Under the pieces are notes generated by a model, which searched no databases, was not told the DNA's origin, and saw nothing but the letters and a program-made list of their open reading frames with translations. A program made the position numbers and the translations under genes. From Atopobiaceae bacterium (GTDB lineage Bacteria; Actinomycetota; Coriobacteriia; Coriobacteriales; Atopobiaceae), in contig JALCUE010000003.1 of assembly GCA_022655215.1 (NCBI GenBank), forward strand, positions 62,001 through 126,000: a DNA stretch of 64,000 nucleotides. The letters are read 5' to 3'. Below are positions 43,543 to 52,244 of this stretch, in pieces (position 1 is the first letter of the stretch; each line of letters starts with the position of its first letter).

Positions 43543-46500
43543 ATGAGCCAGCAGCAGCGCAAGAAGGGTCTGAGCATCGGGGGAGGTGTCCTTGCCTTCG
43601 TCCTCGCGCTCCTGATCAGCGCGTCGTTCATGGTCGGTGGCGCCTCGAGCGCCTCCGCAGCGGACGAGGCCACCGATGCCGCCAGCAGCGCGGCGACCAC
43701 CATCGCCTCCACGCTGACCGACTCCGCGACCACCACGGCGGACGCTGCTGGCCTCACCGCTTCGTCGACCACCGATCAGTCGGCCACCACGACCGAGCAG
43801 CCGGCCGCCGCGACCTCCGACGAGGGTCTCTCACCCCAGAGCGGCGAGAACTCGATCAAGGTCACCATGATCAACCCGACCTCATGGCCTGGCGAGATCG
43901 TCTCGGACGACGGCAACGGCAACTACGTCTTCACCCCGTCCAGCAGCGGCAACATGGGCATCCAGGCTCAGGTCACCGTCACGTCGAGCAGGGCCTATGC
44001 CATCGGCGAGATGACGTTCGACCTCCCCTCCGAGATCCTCACCTATCGAGATGGCACCACCAAGGTATCCCTTGATTTTCCCAGCGGCATCGGCATCCCC
44101 GAGTACACCACTGAGACCGCCGACTATGGCAGCAGCGTCTACGCCTATACCGTGAACAAGGATGTTGACGGCAACCCCACCGGCACCATCACGATCAGGA
44201 ATGTCAAGGAGATCCCCTCCAACGACATCAAGGTCTTCTCCATGTCCTGGACCGTCACGACGGGCAAGGTCAAGTCCGGGACCGTGGTCGACATCACGCC
44301 CACCAACGTGAGCGCCACCGATGTCACGGCCACCGGCACCACCCTCACCTTCAAGAACACGGTCACGCCCAGTACGGTCGCGAAGGAGGCCACGAACAAC
44401 GGCAACGGCGTCCGTACGCTCCCCCCCTCAGCCCTGTCGAATGACGTGTACTTCGGACAGAGCAACGATTACTACACGAGTGGTGCAGGCTCCTTCGCAA
44501 ACAACTATTACATGGTGTACAAGATCACGGCCACCACGACCGGCTCCTCGCCCAACAACCTCTCCTTCTACGACCAGCTGGGCGATGACGACGTGAAGGC
44601 CGGCGCCAAGATCATCGGAATGACGACCGACGCCAACGGCATCGAGAGCGTCAAGACGATCATGGCCTCGTCCGGCACATATGCCGTCGGCGAGGTCGAC
44701 AAGGATGGCAACGCGACCGGTACCATGAGTACCCTCTCCACCGGCTCGACGTACTGCTTCGTCCTCGTGCAGTACCCGCGGAGCGCATACAAGACGTTGA
44801 CCGCAGGCGATAGCCTTTATTTCCTGAACAAGGCCACGTTCTCGACCAAGGGCGTCGACGACACGGAGTGGACCAACTGCAAGACCACGGCTGACGCCAC
44901 GGCAAGTTGGACCATGGGCCAGATCCAGGCCGGCGGTGGCGATGGCTCGACCAAGGGCATCTACAACTCCGGTAACGGTGAGGGCGTCGCCGCCCTTCTC
45001 CAGAACAACATCGATGCCACCAACGTCTTCACCTACCGGCTCTACAGCGACACCTGGTACGCCAAGGAGGAGACCTCGAACCCCAAGACCTACAGCGTCC
45101 CCAGGCACAACGCCTATGCCATCGACGACACGATGCAGATCTACAACGCCACGCTGAAGCAGTACACGACCCTCGATGAGGACTCCTACACCATCACGGG
45201 CATCACCATCAAGGATGCCAAGGAGTACGCCTTCAAGCAGGAGAACATAGGCGGGCTTGGAGACCTGAAGGGCAAGGACGACACCACGACGGGCCATTTC
45301 GAGGTCTATTACAGCTCGACGCGTGATGGCGCCTATACCAAGCTGGGAGATGACATCCCCTACTCGAATGTCTATAACACCAACTATAAGGTCGACATAT
45401 CGAGCGCGACGGGTGGTATTGCGAAGTACTACGTCGAGTACGTCGGCAGCGACTTCCGCAGCACCTTCTACGTCGATTCCACGGTGACCCTCAAGGGTGC
45501 TGCAGCGGTCTGGAACACCTTCATCCCCACCGATACCTCCACCGTCACCCTCATGAACAACGCCGCGTTCCCGACCACGCTCACCGACACCGGCAAGCTC
45601 GTGGACAATCAGGCGAACAAGAGCTACTGCACCACTGACGGCAACGACACCTATCAGAACAACTGGAGTGCCTCGGGTACGTACACGCAGCAGAACGAGC
45701 AGCTCACGTATGACAACAAGGAATGGGGCAGCCTCTATCCCACCGATCGTACGGGGAACGGCCTGCTTCGTTCCTGGAGCGGCACTCCCGCGAACCTGAC
45801 CCAGCTCCTGGGCTCGAACAGCACGAAGAAATACCAGATCGGCTCGCTCGAGAACGACACCGTCAACGGCAAGGTGATCGTCACATACGGCCAGACCGGC
45901 GAGGAGCACTACCTTGCGACCGGTGACAACCTCAACCAGGCGGTCAACCTCCTCAATACCAAGTTGAAGCGGGACAACGCGACGTTCTACGACCTGCTGC
46001 CCGCAGGCGAGACGTACGTCAAGGACTCCGCCACTGTTTATGGCACCGCGAGTGACAAGTCCGCGGAGTTCACCAAGATCGAGGTGATCGATGACTACAA
46101 GGGCACCGGTCGCCAGATGGTGATCTTCACGGTGAAGGACACGAGCGGCAGCAACACGTTCATCCCTGCTGGCACGAACGAGGATGGCAGCCCTCGTGCC
46201 GCCTCCGGGTCGACCACCAATCTGCTCGTGGGATCCGGCTATCTCCAGTCCGGATTCCATATCACCTACAAGTGCGAGGTCGCATGGGACAACATGGCCG
46301 ATGCCAGCGCCGTCCCCTCGGACACCGCCTACCAGATCCCCGGCCAGGCTCTGCTCGGCACCGCCTACGCGGACCAGGTGAACATGGGCGACAACGTGGA
46401 CACGCTTGGTGTCACGCGCTCGAACGTCTCGCCGCAGAACACCGTCTACGTGAACAAGACGCAGGATGACGGACTCGCCTTCAACAACCTCAAGAAAATC

Positions 46501-48987
46501 AACAACTACGACGAGACCCAGATGGACGGACGAGCCCTCGACACCATCTACTCGAACCTGACCACGGCCTTCCAGGCGAACTACTCGTCCGACTCCGGGC
46601 TCTCGAAGAAGGTCAAGGCTGCGAACGCGAACCTCTACGCGACCGATACGACGGTCTACGTGGGTGACGAGTACCAGTACCGTCTCACCTACAACAACTC
46701 CAGCTACCTCGAGGTGCAGGACCTCGTCATGTTCGACAGCCTCGAGAACGCCAATTCCGGCGCGACCAACTGGAAGGGCACTCTCAAGAGCATCGATACC
46801 TCCGTGGCCGAGGCAAAGGGAGTCAAGCCGGTCATCTACTATTCGACGGAAGCGACGACATCGCAAGACATCACTGATGCCGCCGTGTGGAGCACGACGG
46901 CCCCCACGGATGCCGATGGCAACACCGACCTCTCGCAGGTCAAGGCCGTCGCCGTCGACCTCACGTGGACCGATGACCATCAAACCGATAAGTTCACGCT
47001 CAAGCAGCTGTCGAGCATCAGCGTCACGCTGAACTTCTCGGCTCCCAAGTCCCTCGAGCTGGATGACGCCGTCAACACCGCCGCCTCCAAGCAGGACGGC
47101 AAGGCCTACAACTCCGCTGGCGCCAAGCTCACGTTCTACGTCAAGCAGGGTGGTGCCGGCACCTCCGCCACCGTCAGCGATCCCGAGAAGTACACGTCGG
47201 TCACGCTGATGGACATCCGCCAGACCATCAACATGGTGAAGCTGGACGACCAGTCCACGCCTCTCGTGGTCCCCGGCGCTCAGTTCAAGCTCGAAGGTGA
47301 GATCAAGGTCGGCGACGATACCAAGTGGGTCACGCTCTCTCCCGATGACGTCTGGTCCGCCAGCGAGGACGATGACACGCTTGGCGTGAAGAAGGGTGAC
47401 CTGGTCTACGGCAATGCCGACTACGAGCCCGCCGACGCCTCCAAGCCCACGCTCCTCAAACTCTATCCGTCCGGATCCATCTACAGCGACGGTACCGCGA
47501 GCGCTGTCAACAGGAGCTACACCGGCAACTACAGGCTGACCGAGATCGCCGCCCCCGAGGGCTACGAGTTGGCCGATCCCTCCGTCTACAACATCAACGT
47601 CGAGGCCGATGACCCCGAGAACATCGTCACCGTCACGTACGAGAAGGACGGCCAGACCGTGACCGCCACCAAGAACGACGACGGCGACTACGTCATCACC
47701 GACGCTATGCAGACCGCCGAGTTCTCACTCCTGAAGGAGAACGACGCCACCCCGGCCGCCCCGGTCGAGGGTGTGGGCTTCACCCTCTTCAAGGAGGATG
47801 GCACCACCGTCGCCACCAACAAGAGCGGTGACCCGATCGGCACCGAGCAGCTCACTCCCGCCTCTGGTATCCTGACCTTCTCCGACATCCCCGCGGGCAC
47901 CTACAAGCTCGTCGAGACCACCGTCCCGCACGGCATCGTCGACCCTGAGGAGGCTCGTACCTACACGGTCACGAGCAACAAGGGCGTCATCACGATCGAG
48001 GGCCTCGAGGACTCCAAGAACGCTGATGGCCAGTACGTCATCGACAACGAGCGCATCCGTCGTACCATCTCCGGCCTCGTGTTCAACGACACGAACTGGG
48101 ACGGCACGTACCAGGACGCCACCGTCGCCGATAACGAGGAGCGTCTGATCGAGGGCGCCACGGTCACCCTGACCGATACCGACGGCAACGCCGTCACGGA
48201 CATCGACGGCAACGCCATCGACCCCGTGACCACCGATGCTGACGGCACCTACAAGTTCGAGAACCTCGCTCAGGGCACCTACAACGTCACGGTCTCCTAT
48301 GACGGTACGAACTACACCGTCACCAAGAAGTTCGACGGCACCGCTCCCGACGAGGGCAACCTCGCCACGCAGTCCGCTGACGACGCCAACGCAGCCGTCA
48401 TCGAGGGCGTCGACACCGACGCTGCCGACCTCTCCTCCCAGGACATCGGCATCCACCCGATCAAGACCATCACCAAGACGCTCGTCGTCGATGGCCAAGA
48501 CATGGGCGCGGGCGACGAGACCAACCCCATCACCATCACGCCTGACAACTCGCTCAGCTACAAGATCGTCGTGACCAACAAGGCCACCAACGAGCTCGAC
48601 GTCATCCCCGACGTGACCGTGAGCGACAGCGTGCCTGAGGGCCTCAGCGTCTCCAAGGCCAGCGATGACGCGAATGTGAGCGGCAACGTGGTCACCTGGT
48701 CCGGCCAGACGCTCAAGATGGGTGAGAAGGAGTACACGATCGACGTCACCATCACCGACGCGAACGCCTCCACCGAGGTGCTCCAGAACACGGCGAAGTC
48801 GATCCAGAAGAACGAGGAGGACTCCGACGACACGATGTCCAACACCGTGTACTCGCAGTACACCAAGCCTGCGGCTGAGGTGACGCCCAAGACCGGCGAC
48901 ACCACCTCCGCGTTCCCGATGGTCGCACTCACCATCGGTGGCCTGGCCCTCATCGGCTTCGCACTCCGTCGTCGCCTGTCCGAGTAG
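43543..48987 (+). CDS. Large LPxTG-like adhesin with SpaA/Cna-B, SdrD-like and DUF11 domains
   Basis: An 1814-residue cell-wall protein. A signal peptide (1-40) is followed by an Ala/Thr/Ser region (about 41-110), then a long unassigned N-terminal region (about 110-1220), probably ligand-binding and isopeptide-type Ig folds. SpaA/Cna-B-like domains start near 1223 and 1393, an SdrD B-like domain (ISGLVFNDTNWDG) near 1509 and a DUF11-like domain near 1643-1775. The sorting signal is VTPKTGD near 1780, with Thr in place of Leu, then a helix and RRR. It is probably sortase-attached and mediates adhesion; the ligand is unknown. No sortase is in the window. Confidence 0.85.
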   Translation: MSQQQRKKGLSIGGGVLAFVLALLISASFMVGGASSASAADEATDAASSAATTIASTLTDSATTTADAAGLTASSTTDQSATTTEQPAAATSDEGLSPQSGENSIKVTMINPTSWPGEIVSDDGNGNYVFTPSSSGNMGIQAQVTVTSSRAYAIGEMTFDLPSEILTYRDGTTKVSLDFPSGIGIPEYTTETADYGSSVYAYTVNKDVDGNPTGTITIRNVKEIPSNDIKVFSMSWTVTTGKVKSGTVVDITPTNVSATDVTATGTTLTFKNTVTPSTVAKEATNNGNGVRTLPPSALSNDVYFGQSNDYYTSGAGSFANNYYMVYKITATTTGSSPNNLSFYDQLGDDDVKAGAKIIGMTTDANGIESVKTIMASSGTYAVGEVDKDGNATGTMSTLSTGSTYCFVLVQYPRSAYKTLTAGDSLYFLNKATFSTKGVDDTEWTNCKTTADATASWTMGQIQAGGGDGSTKGIYNSGNGEGVAALLQNNIDATNVFTYRLYSDTWYAKEETSNPKTYSVPRHNAYAIDDTMQIYNATLKQYTTLDEDSYTITGITIKDAKEYAFKQENIGGLGDLKGKDDTTTGHFEVYYSSTRDGAYTKLGDDIPYSNVYNTNYKVDISSATGGIAKYYVEYVGSDFRSTFYVDSTVTLKGAAAVWNTFIPTDTSTVTLMNNAAFPTTLTDTGKLVDNQANKSYCTTDGNDTYQNNWSASGTYTQQNEQLTYDNKEWGSLYPTDRTGNGLLRSWSGTPANLTQLLGSNSTKKYQIGSLENDTVNGKVIVTYGQTGEEHYLATGDNLNQAVNLLNTKLKRDNATFYDLLPAGETYVKDSATVYGTASDKSAEFTKIEVIDDYKGTGRQMVIFTVKDTSGSNTFIPAGTNEDGSPRAASGSTTNLLVGSGYLQSGFHITYKCEVAWDNMADASAVPSDTAYQIPGQALLGTAYADQVNMGDNVDTLGVTRSNVSPQNTVYVNKTQDDGLAFNNLKKINNYDETQMDGRALDTIYSNLTTAFQANYSSDSGLSKKVKAANANLYATDTTVYVGDEYQYRLTYNNSSYLEVQDLVMFDSLENANSGATNWKGTLKSIDTSVAEAKGVKPVIYYSTEATTSQDITDAAVWSTTAPTDADGNTDLSQVKAVAVDLTWTDDHQTDKFTLKQLSSISVTLNFSAPKSLELDDAVNTAASKQDGKAYNSAGAKLTFYVKQGGAGTSATVSDPEKYTSVTLMDIRQTINMVKLDDQSTPLVVPGAQFKLEGEIKVGDDTKWVTLSPDDVWSASEDDDTLGVKKGDLVYGNADYEPADASKPTLLKLYPSGSIYSDGTASAVNRSYTGNYRLTEIAAPEGYELADPSVYNINVEADDPENIVTVTYEKDGQTVTATKNDDGDYVITDAMQTAEFSLLKENDATPAAPVEGVGFTLFKEDGTTVATNKSGDPIGTEQLTPASGILTFSDIPAGTYKLVETTVPHGIVDPEEARTYTVTSNKGVITIEGLEDSKNADGQYVIDNERIRRTISGLVFNDTNWDGTYQDATVADNEERLIEGATVTLTDTDGNAVTDIDGNAIDPVTTDADGTYKFENLAQGTYNVTVSYDGTNYTVTKKFDGTAPDEGNLATQSADDANAAVIEGVDTDAADLSSQDIGIHPIKTITKTLVVDGQDMGAGDETNPITITPDNSLSYKIVVTNKATNELDVIPDVTVSDSVPEGLSVSKASDDANVSGNVVTWSGQTLKMGEKEYTIDVTITDANASTEVLQNTAKSIQKNEEDSDDTMSNTVYSQYTKPAAEVTPKTGDTTSAFPMVALTIGGLALIGFALRRRLSE

Positions 48988-49031
48988 TCGGACGACACTC
49001 ATAGTCCCGACGGTCTCATAGGCCGTCGCGA

Positions 49032-49066
49032 GGGAAGGGACCCTGCCTCAGGCGGGGTCCCTTCCC
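49032..49066 (+). terminator. Terminator after the adhesin gene
   Basis: GGGAAGGGACCCTGCC pairs with GGCGGGGTCCCTTCCC (16 bp with one T-G pair, TCA loop), followed by GTTT. Confidence 0.85.
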
Positions 49067-49224
49067 GTTTGAGCCGAGTGTGCGGAGGCCATCACGTCCA
49101 TCTCCCCGATTCACGTCCTTCCGCTTGCCGTTATGTCACTTCGGGTATCTCAATCAGCGAGTAGCGTCGATGCGGACGGTTCCGGTCGCCAAGGTCGGCC
49201 GGACGAATCACCAAGGAGGCTCCG

Positions 49225-49995
49225 ATGGATCACGAGCAGTTCAAGGGCAAGGTCGTCATCATCACCGGCGGTGGCCAGGGCATCGGCTACGGCGTGTCGC
49301 AGGCGTTCGCCGACCGTGGCGCGAGCCTCGTCATCACCGGTCGCCACATGGAGAAGCTCACCGCGGCGAAGGAGAAGCTCGAGGCCGAGTTCCCGGGTGT
49401 CGACGTGCTTCCCATCACCGCCGACGGGGGCATCGAGGACCAGGTGGCGAACGTCATCGCCAAGACCGTCGAGCACTTCGGCCGTCTCGACACCGTGGTC
49501 AACAACGCGCAGAACTCCGCTTCAGGCGTCATGCTCGTCGACCATAGCAAGGAGGACTTCGACAAGGCCATCAACTCCGGCCTTTACGCCTCGTTCTATT
49601 ACATGAAGCACGCCTATCCCGAGCTCGTGAAGACCAAGGGTTCGGTCGTGAACTTCGCCTCCGGTGCCGGTCTCGCCGGAAAGCCGGGACAGTCCAGCTA
49701 TGCTGCCGCCAAGGAGGGCATACGTGGCATGACGCGTGTCGCCGCCACCGAGTGGGGTCCTGCGGGCGTCCGTGCCAACGTCGTCTGCCCTCTGGCCATG
49801 ACCGAGGGCCTGGCCCAGTGGAAGGAAGCCTACCCGGAGGTCTATGCCCAGACCATCAAGGGCATCCCCCTGCAGCACTTCGGTGACCCCCGCACGGAGA
49901 TCGGCAGCGTCTGCTGCTTCCTCGCCTCCGATGACGCGGCCTATGTCACCGGTGACACCATCAACGTCCAGGGCGGAGGCGGCCTTCGTCCCTAA
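49225..49995 (+). CDS. Short-chain dehydrogenase/reductase (FabG-like)
   Basis: A 256-residue classic SDR. TGGGQGIG near 14-21 binds NAD(P); the usual NNAG is NNAQ near 92-95; active-site Ser (FASGAG) and YAAAK are conserved near 150-165, and the protein ends with the usual GDTINVQGGGG. NAD(P) oxidoreductase on an unknown alcohol or ketone. ATG 49225 follows AAGGAGG. It stands alone between two terminators. Confidence 0.87.
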   Translation: MDHEQFKGKVVIITGGGQGIGYGVSQAFADRGASLVITGRHMEKLTAAKEKLEAEFPGVDVLPITADGGIEDQVANVIAKTVEHFGRLDTVVNNAQNSASGVMLVDHSKEDFDKAINSGLYASFYYMKHAYPELVKTKGSVVNFASGAGLAGKPGQSSYAAAKEGIRGMTRVAATEWGPAGVRANVVCPLAMTEGLAQWKEAYPEVYAQTIKGIPLQHFGDPRTEIGSVCCFLASDDAAYVTGDTINVQGGGGLRP

Positions 49996-50028
49996 GTGCC
50001 GTGTTCCCCGCGCTGATGTTCCCACACA

Positions 50029-50064
50029 GGTGCCCCGCCTCGGAATCACCCCGAGCGGGGCACC
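50029..50064 (+). terminator. Terminator after the SDR gene
   Basis: GGTGCCCCG and CTCGG on the left pair with CCGAG and CGGGGCACC on the right, with one bulged C, over a short loop. Confidence 0.8.
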
Positions 50065-50119
50065 CGTCCTCTCTATGGCGGCGACATGATCTCGCCGCGA
50101 ATTCCAATTGGGATGCCAA

Positions 50120-50278
50120 GCGCCTGCCGGTATGCAGGTTTCTTTCGATAGGAGCATATCCGTCTAGTTAGAGAATATATGCACAATGAATCTAGCTGCA
50201 TGTATATGAAACACAACTAGTGTTCCGAGGCTGGGGAAGCACCAAAGCATGCTCCTACCGAAAGAAACCTGCAGGCGC
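50120..50278. repeat. Nested inverted-repeat element upstream of tmk
   Basis: Outer arms GCGCCTGC (50120-50127) / GCAGGCGC (50271-50278) surround 25-nt arms 50133-50157 / 50249-50273 that match in inverse with one mismatch. Inside are CTAGTT (50164-50169) / AACTAG (50215-50220) and ATATATGCA / TGCATGTATAT. The centre is AT-rich and includes CAATGAATCTAG (50184-50195). The rest of the gap 49996-50419 has no gene. Confidence 0.8.
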
Positions 50279-50419
50279 ATGGGGCACTGGAGCGAAAACG
50301 ATGCTCGTGTCGGTCGCGTTGACGAGTCCGCGCGTCACGGCGTACCCATTCGAACCTGATAGAGTGGGACGAAAGATCCCCGGGCTTCTCCGGGCCCGAG
50401 TGGAAGGTCATCCGAACCG

Positions 50420-51103
50420 ATGTCCCACAGCGAGACCGACAATCCAGACATGAACCGTCGAGGGACCTTCGTGACCTTCGAGGGCGTCGACGGCTGCGGC
50501 AAGACCACGCAGGCCGCGCTCCTCGTCGGACGCCTCGAGGCAGCAGGTGCTGACGTGCTCGCCCTTCGCGAGCCGGGTGGCACTGCCATCTCCGAGAAGA
50601 TCCGCGCGCTCCTGCTCGACCCCACCAATGGCGAGATGTGCGCCGACTGTGAGCTGCTCCTCTACGAGGCCGCCCGCGCCCAGCTGGTGCGTCAGGTCAT
50701 CGAACCCGCGCTCGCCCGCGGCACGACCGTGGTATGCGATCGCTTCTACGACTCGACCACCGCCTACCAGGCCGCGGCACGCGGTCTCGACGGTGGGCTC
50801 GTCCGTGTGGCGAACGAGCTCGGTAGCTGCGGCATCGTGCCGGACCGTACCATCGTCTTCGACCTCGACCCAGAGGTCGCCCTCGCACGTGCGACGGCAG
50901 GATCGACGGACCGCCTCGAGGCCGAGGGCCTCTCGTTCCAGCAGCACGTGCGTGAGGGCTTCCTCGCACTCGCACATCGCGAGCCGGGGCGCGTGCGCAT
51001 GGTCGATGCCATCGGGCCCGTGGAGGCCGTCTCAACGGCTCTCGATGCCGCTCTCGATGGCCTCGGCCTGCCCGTCCTGAGTGACGGGGGCCAGGATGCC
51101 TGA
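50420..51103 (+). CDS. tmk: Thymidylate kinase
   Basis: A 227-residue kinase that phosphorylates dTMP to dTDP. P-loop FEGVDGCGKTTQ near 20-31, DR-type LALREPGGT near 48, CDRFYDSTTAYQ near 105-116 and a lid region with Arg. The ATG at 50420 is kept; ATG 50450 is an alternative. It is the first gene of tmk-holB-ricT, an order common in Gram-positive bacteria, and overlaps holB. Confidence 0.92.
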   Translation: MSHSETDNPDMNRRGTFVTFEGVDGCGKTTQAALLVGRLEAAGADVLALREPGGTAISEKIRALLLDPTNGEMCADCELLLYEAARAQLVRQVIEPALARGTTVVCDRFYDSTTAYQAAARGLDGGLVRVANELGSCGIVPDRTIVFDLDPEVALARATAGSTDRLEAEGLSFQQHVREGFLALAHREPGRVRMVDAIGPVEAVSTALDAALDGLGLPVLSDGGQDA

Positions 51104-52244
51104 CTCGACCGTCCAGATGCCGGCGGTCCTGCGCGGGCTCAACGCCCAGCCGAGGGTCCGCGACTTCCTCGCCTCCGCCGTGAGCGAGGGCAGGCTCGGC
51201 CATGCCTACCTGTTCGTTGGACCTCCGGGTTCGGGACAGGCCGAGGCGGCGGGCGCGCTCGCGAAGTGCGTGGTCTGCCCCAAGGGTGGCTGCGGGGCCT
51301 GTGACGAGTGCATCCGCGTGGCCCATGGCACGCATCCGGACGTCCACCATCTCGAGCCGTCGAGCGTCACCGGCTACCTCATCGAGCAGGTCCGCGACCT
51401 CATAGAGGACGTCTCGCTCACACCCGTGCGCGCCACGTCCAAGGTCTATGTGCTCGACCGAGCGGACCTTCTCCGCGGCGCCTCGGCGAACGCCCTGCTC
51501 AAGACCATCGAGGAGCCGCCTGAGGGCGTGCTCTTCATCCTCATCGCCCGTTCGACCGATGCGGTGCTGCCCACCATCGTGTCCCGTTGCCAGGTCGTCC
51601 CCTTCCGCGTGCTGGCCCCCTCCGTGGCGGCTGCGCTCGTGGGAAGGGACTGCGGGGCGGACGGCCAGCGCGCCGCGATAGCGCTCTCCGTCGCCGGCAC
51701 CCCCGAGGCCGCCTGCGACTTCCTGGCCAGCGCACCCAGGAGGGACGTGCGCAGGCTCGTGGTGCGCACCATCTCCGAGCTCGCGTCCGATGATGCCTGG
51801 GACGTGCTCCAGTCGGCGCGCGCGATCGTGGAGGCCGCCAAGGTCCCCCTCGATGACGTCCGTGCGGACCAGGAGTCGGCGTTGGCCGAGGAGAGCGATT
51901 ACCTCTCCGCGCGCGCCATGCGTGCAATCGAGCAGCGCGACAAGCGCGAGCTCACCGCCCGCGAGCGTTCGGGTATCATGGAGGCCATCTCGGCCGCGAA
52001 CTCGCTCCTGCGCGATGTGCTCCTGCGCTGCGAGGACGTGGCCCAGCCGATCACCAACGAGGACGTCTCGGACGTGGTCGAGCGCATCGCCGCCGGAACG
52101 TCGACGGCGGGGGTCGTCGCCGCGCTCGGCGCATGCTCGCACGCGGCGGACGATCTCGCACACAACGTCTCACCCCAGCTGGCCCTCGAGGTCATGTTCA
52201 TGTCCGTCAAGGAGGCACTCACATGCCCACCGTCATCCCGGTGA
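51096..52244 (+). CDS. holB: DNA polymerase III delta' subunit
   Basis: A 382-residue clamp-loader subunit. The P-loop is altered (GPPGSGQAEAA, Gln for Lys), as expected of the non-ATPase delta'. Zinc-ribbon cysteines CVVCPKGGCGACDEC near 58-72, and the SRC motif (SRCQVVPF near 166) is intact. It starts with ATG overlapping the tmk stop and ends 22 bases inside the ricT start. With tmk it forms the usual cluster. Confidence 0.9.
   Translation: MPDSTVQMPAVLRGLNAQPRVRDFLASAVSEGRLGHAYLFVGPPGSGQAEAAGALAKCVVCPKGGCGACDECIRVAHGTHPDVHHLEPSSVTGYLIEQVRDLIEDVSLTPVRATSKVYVLDRADLLRGASANALLKTIEEPPEGVLFILIARSTDAVLPTIVSRCQVVPFRVLAPSVAAALVGRDCGADGQRAAIALSVAGTPEAACDFLASAPRRDVRRLVVRTISELASDDAWDVLQSARAIVEAAKVPLDDVRADQESALAEESDYLSARAMRAIEQRDKRELTARERSGIMEAISAANSLLRDVLLRCEDVAQPITNEDVSDVVERIAAGTSTAGVVAALGACSHAADDLAHNVSPQLALEVMFMSVKEALTCPPSSR

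Noticed and set aside
44428-46983. Long minus-strand frame (851 codons) opposite the adhesin
   Set aside because: Same artefact; the plus strand has the signal peptide, repeats and sorting signal.
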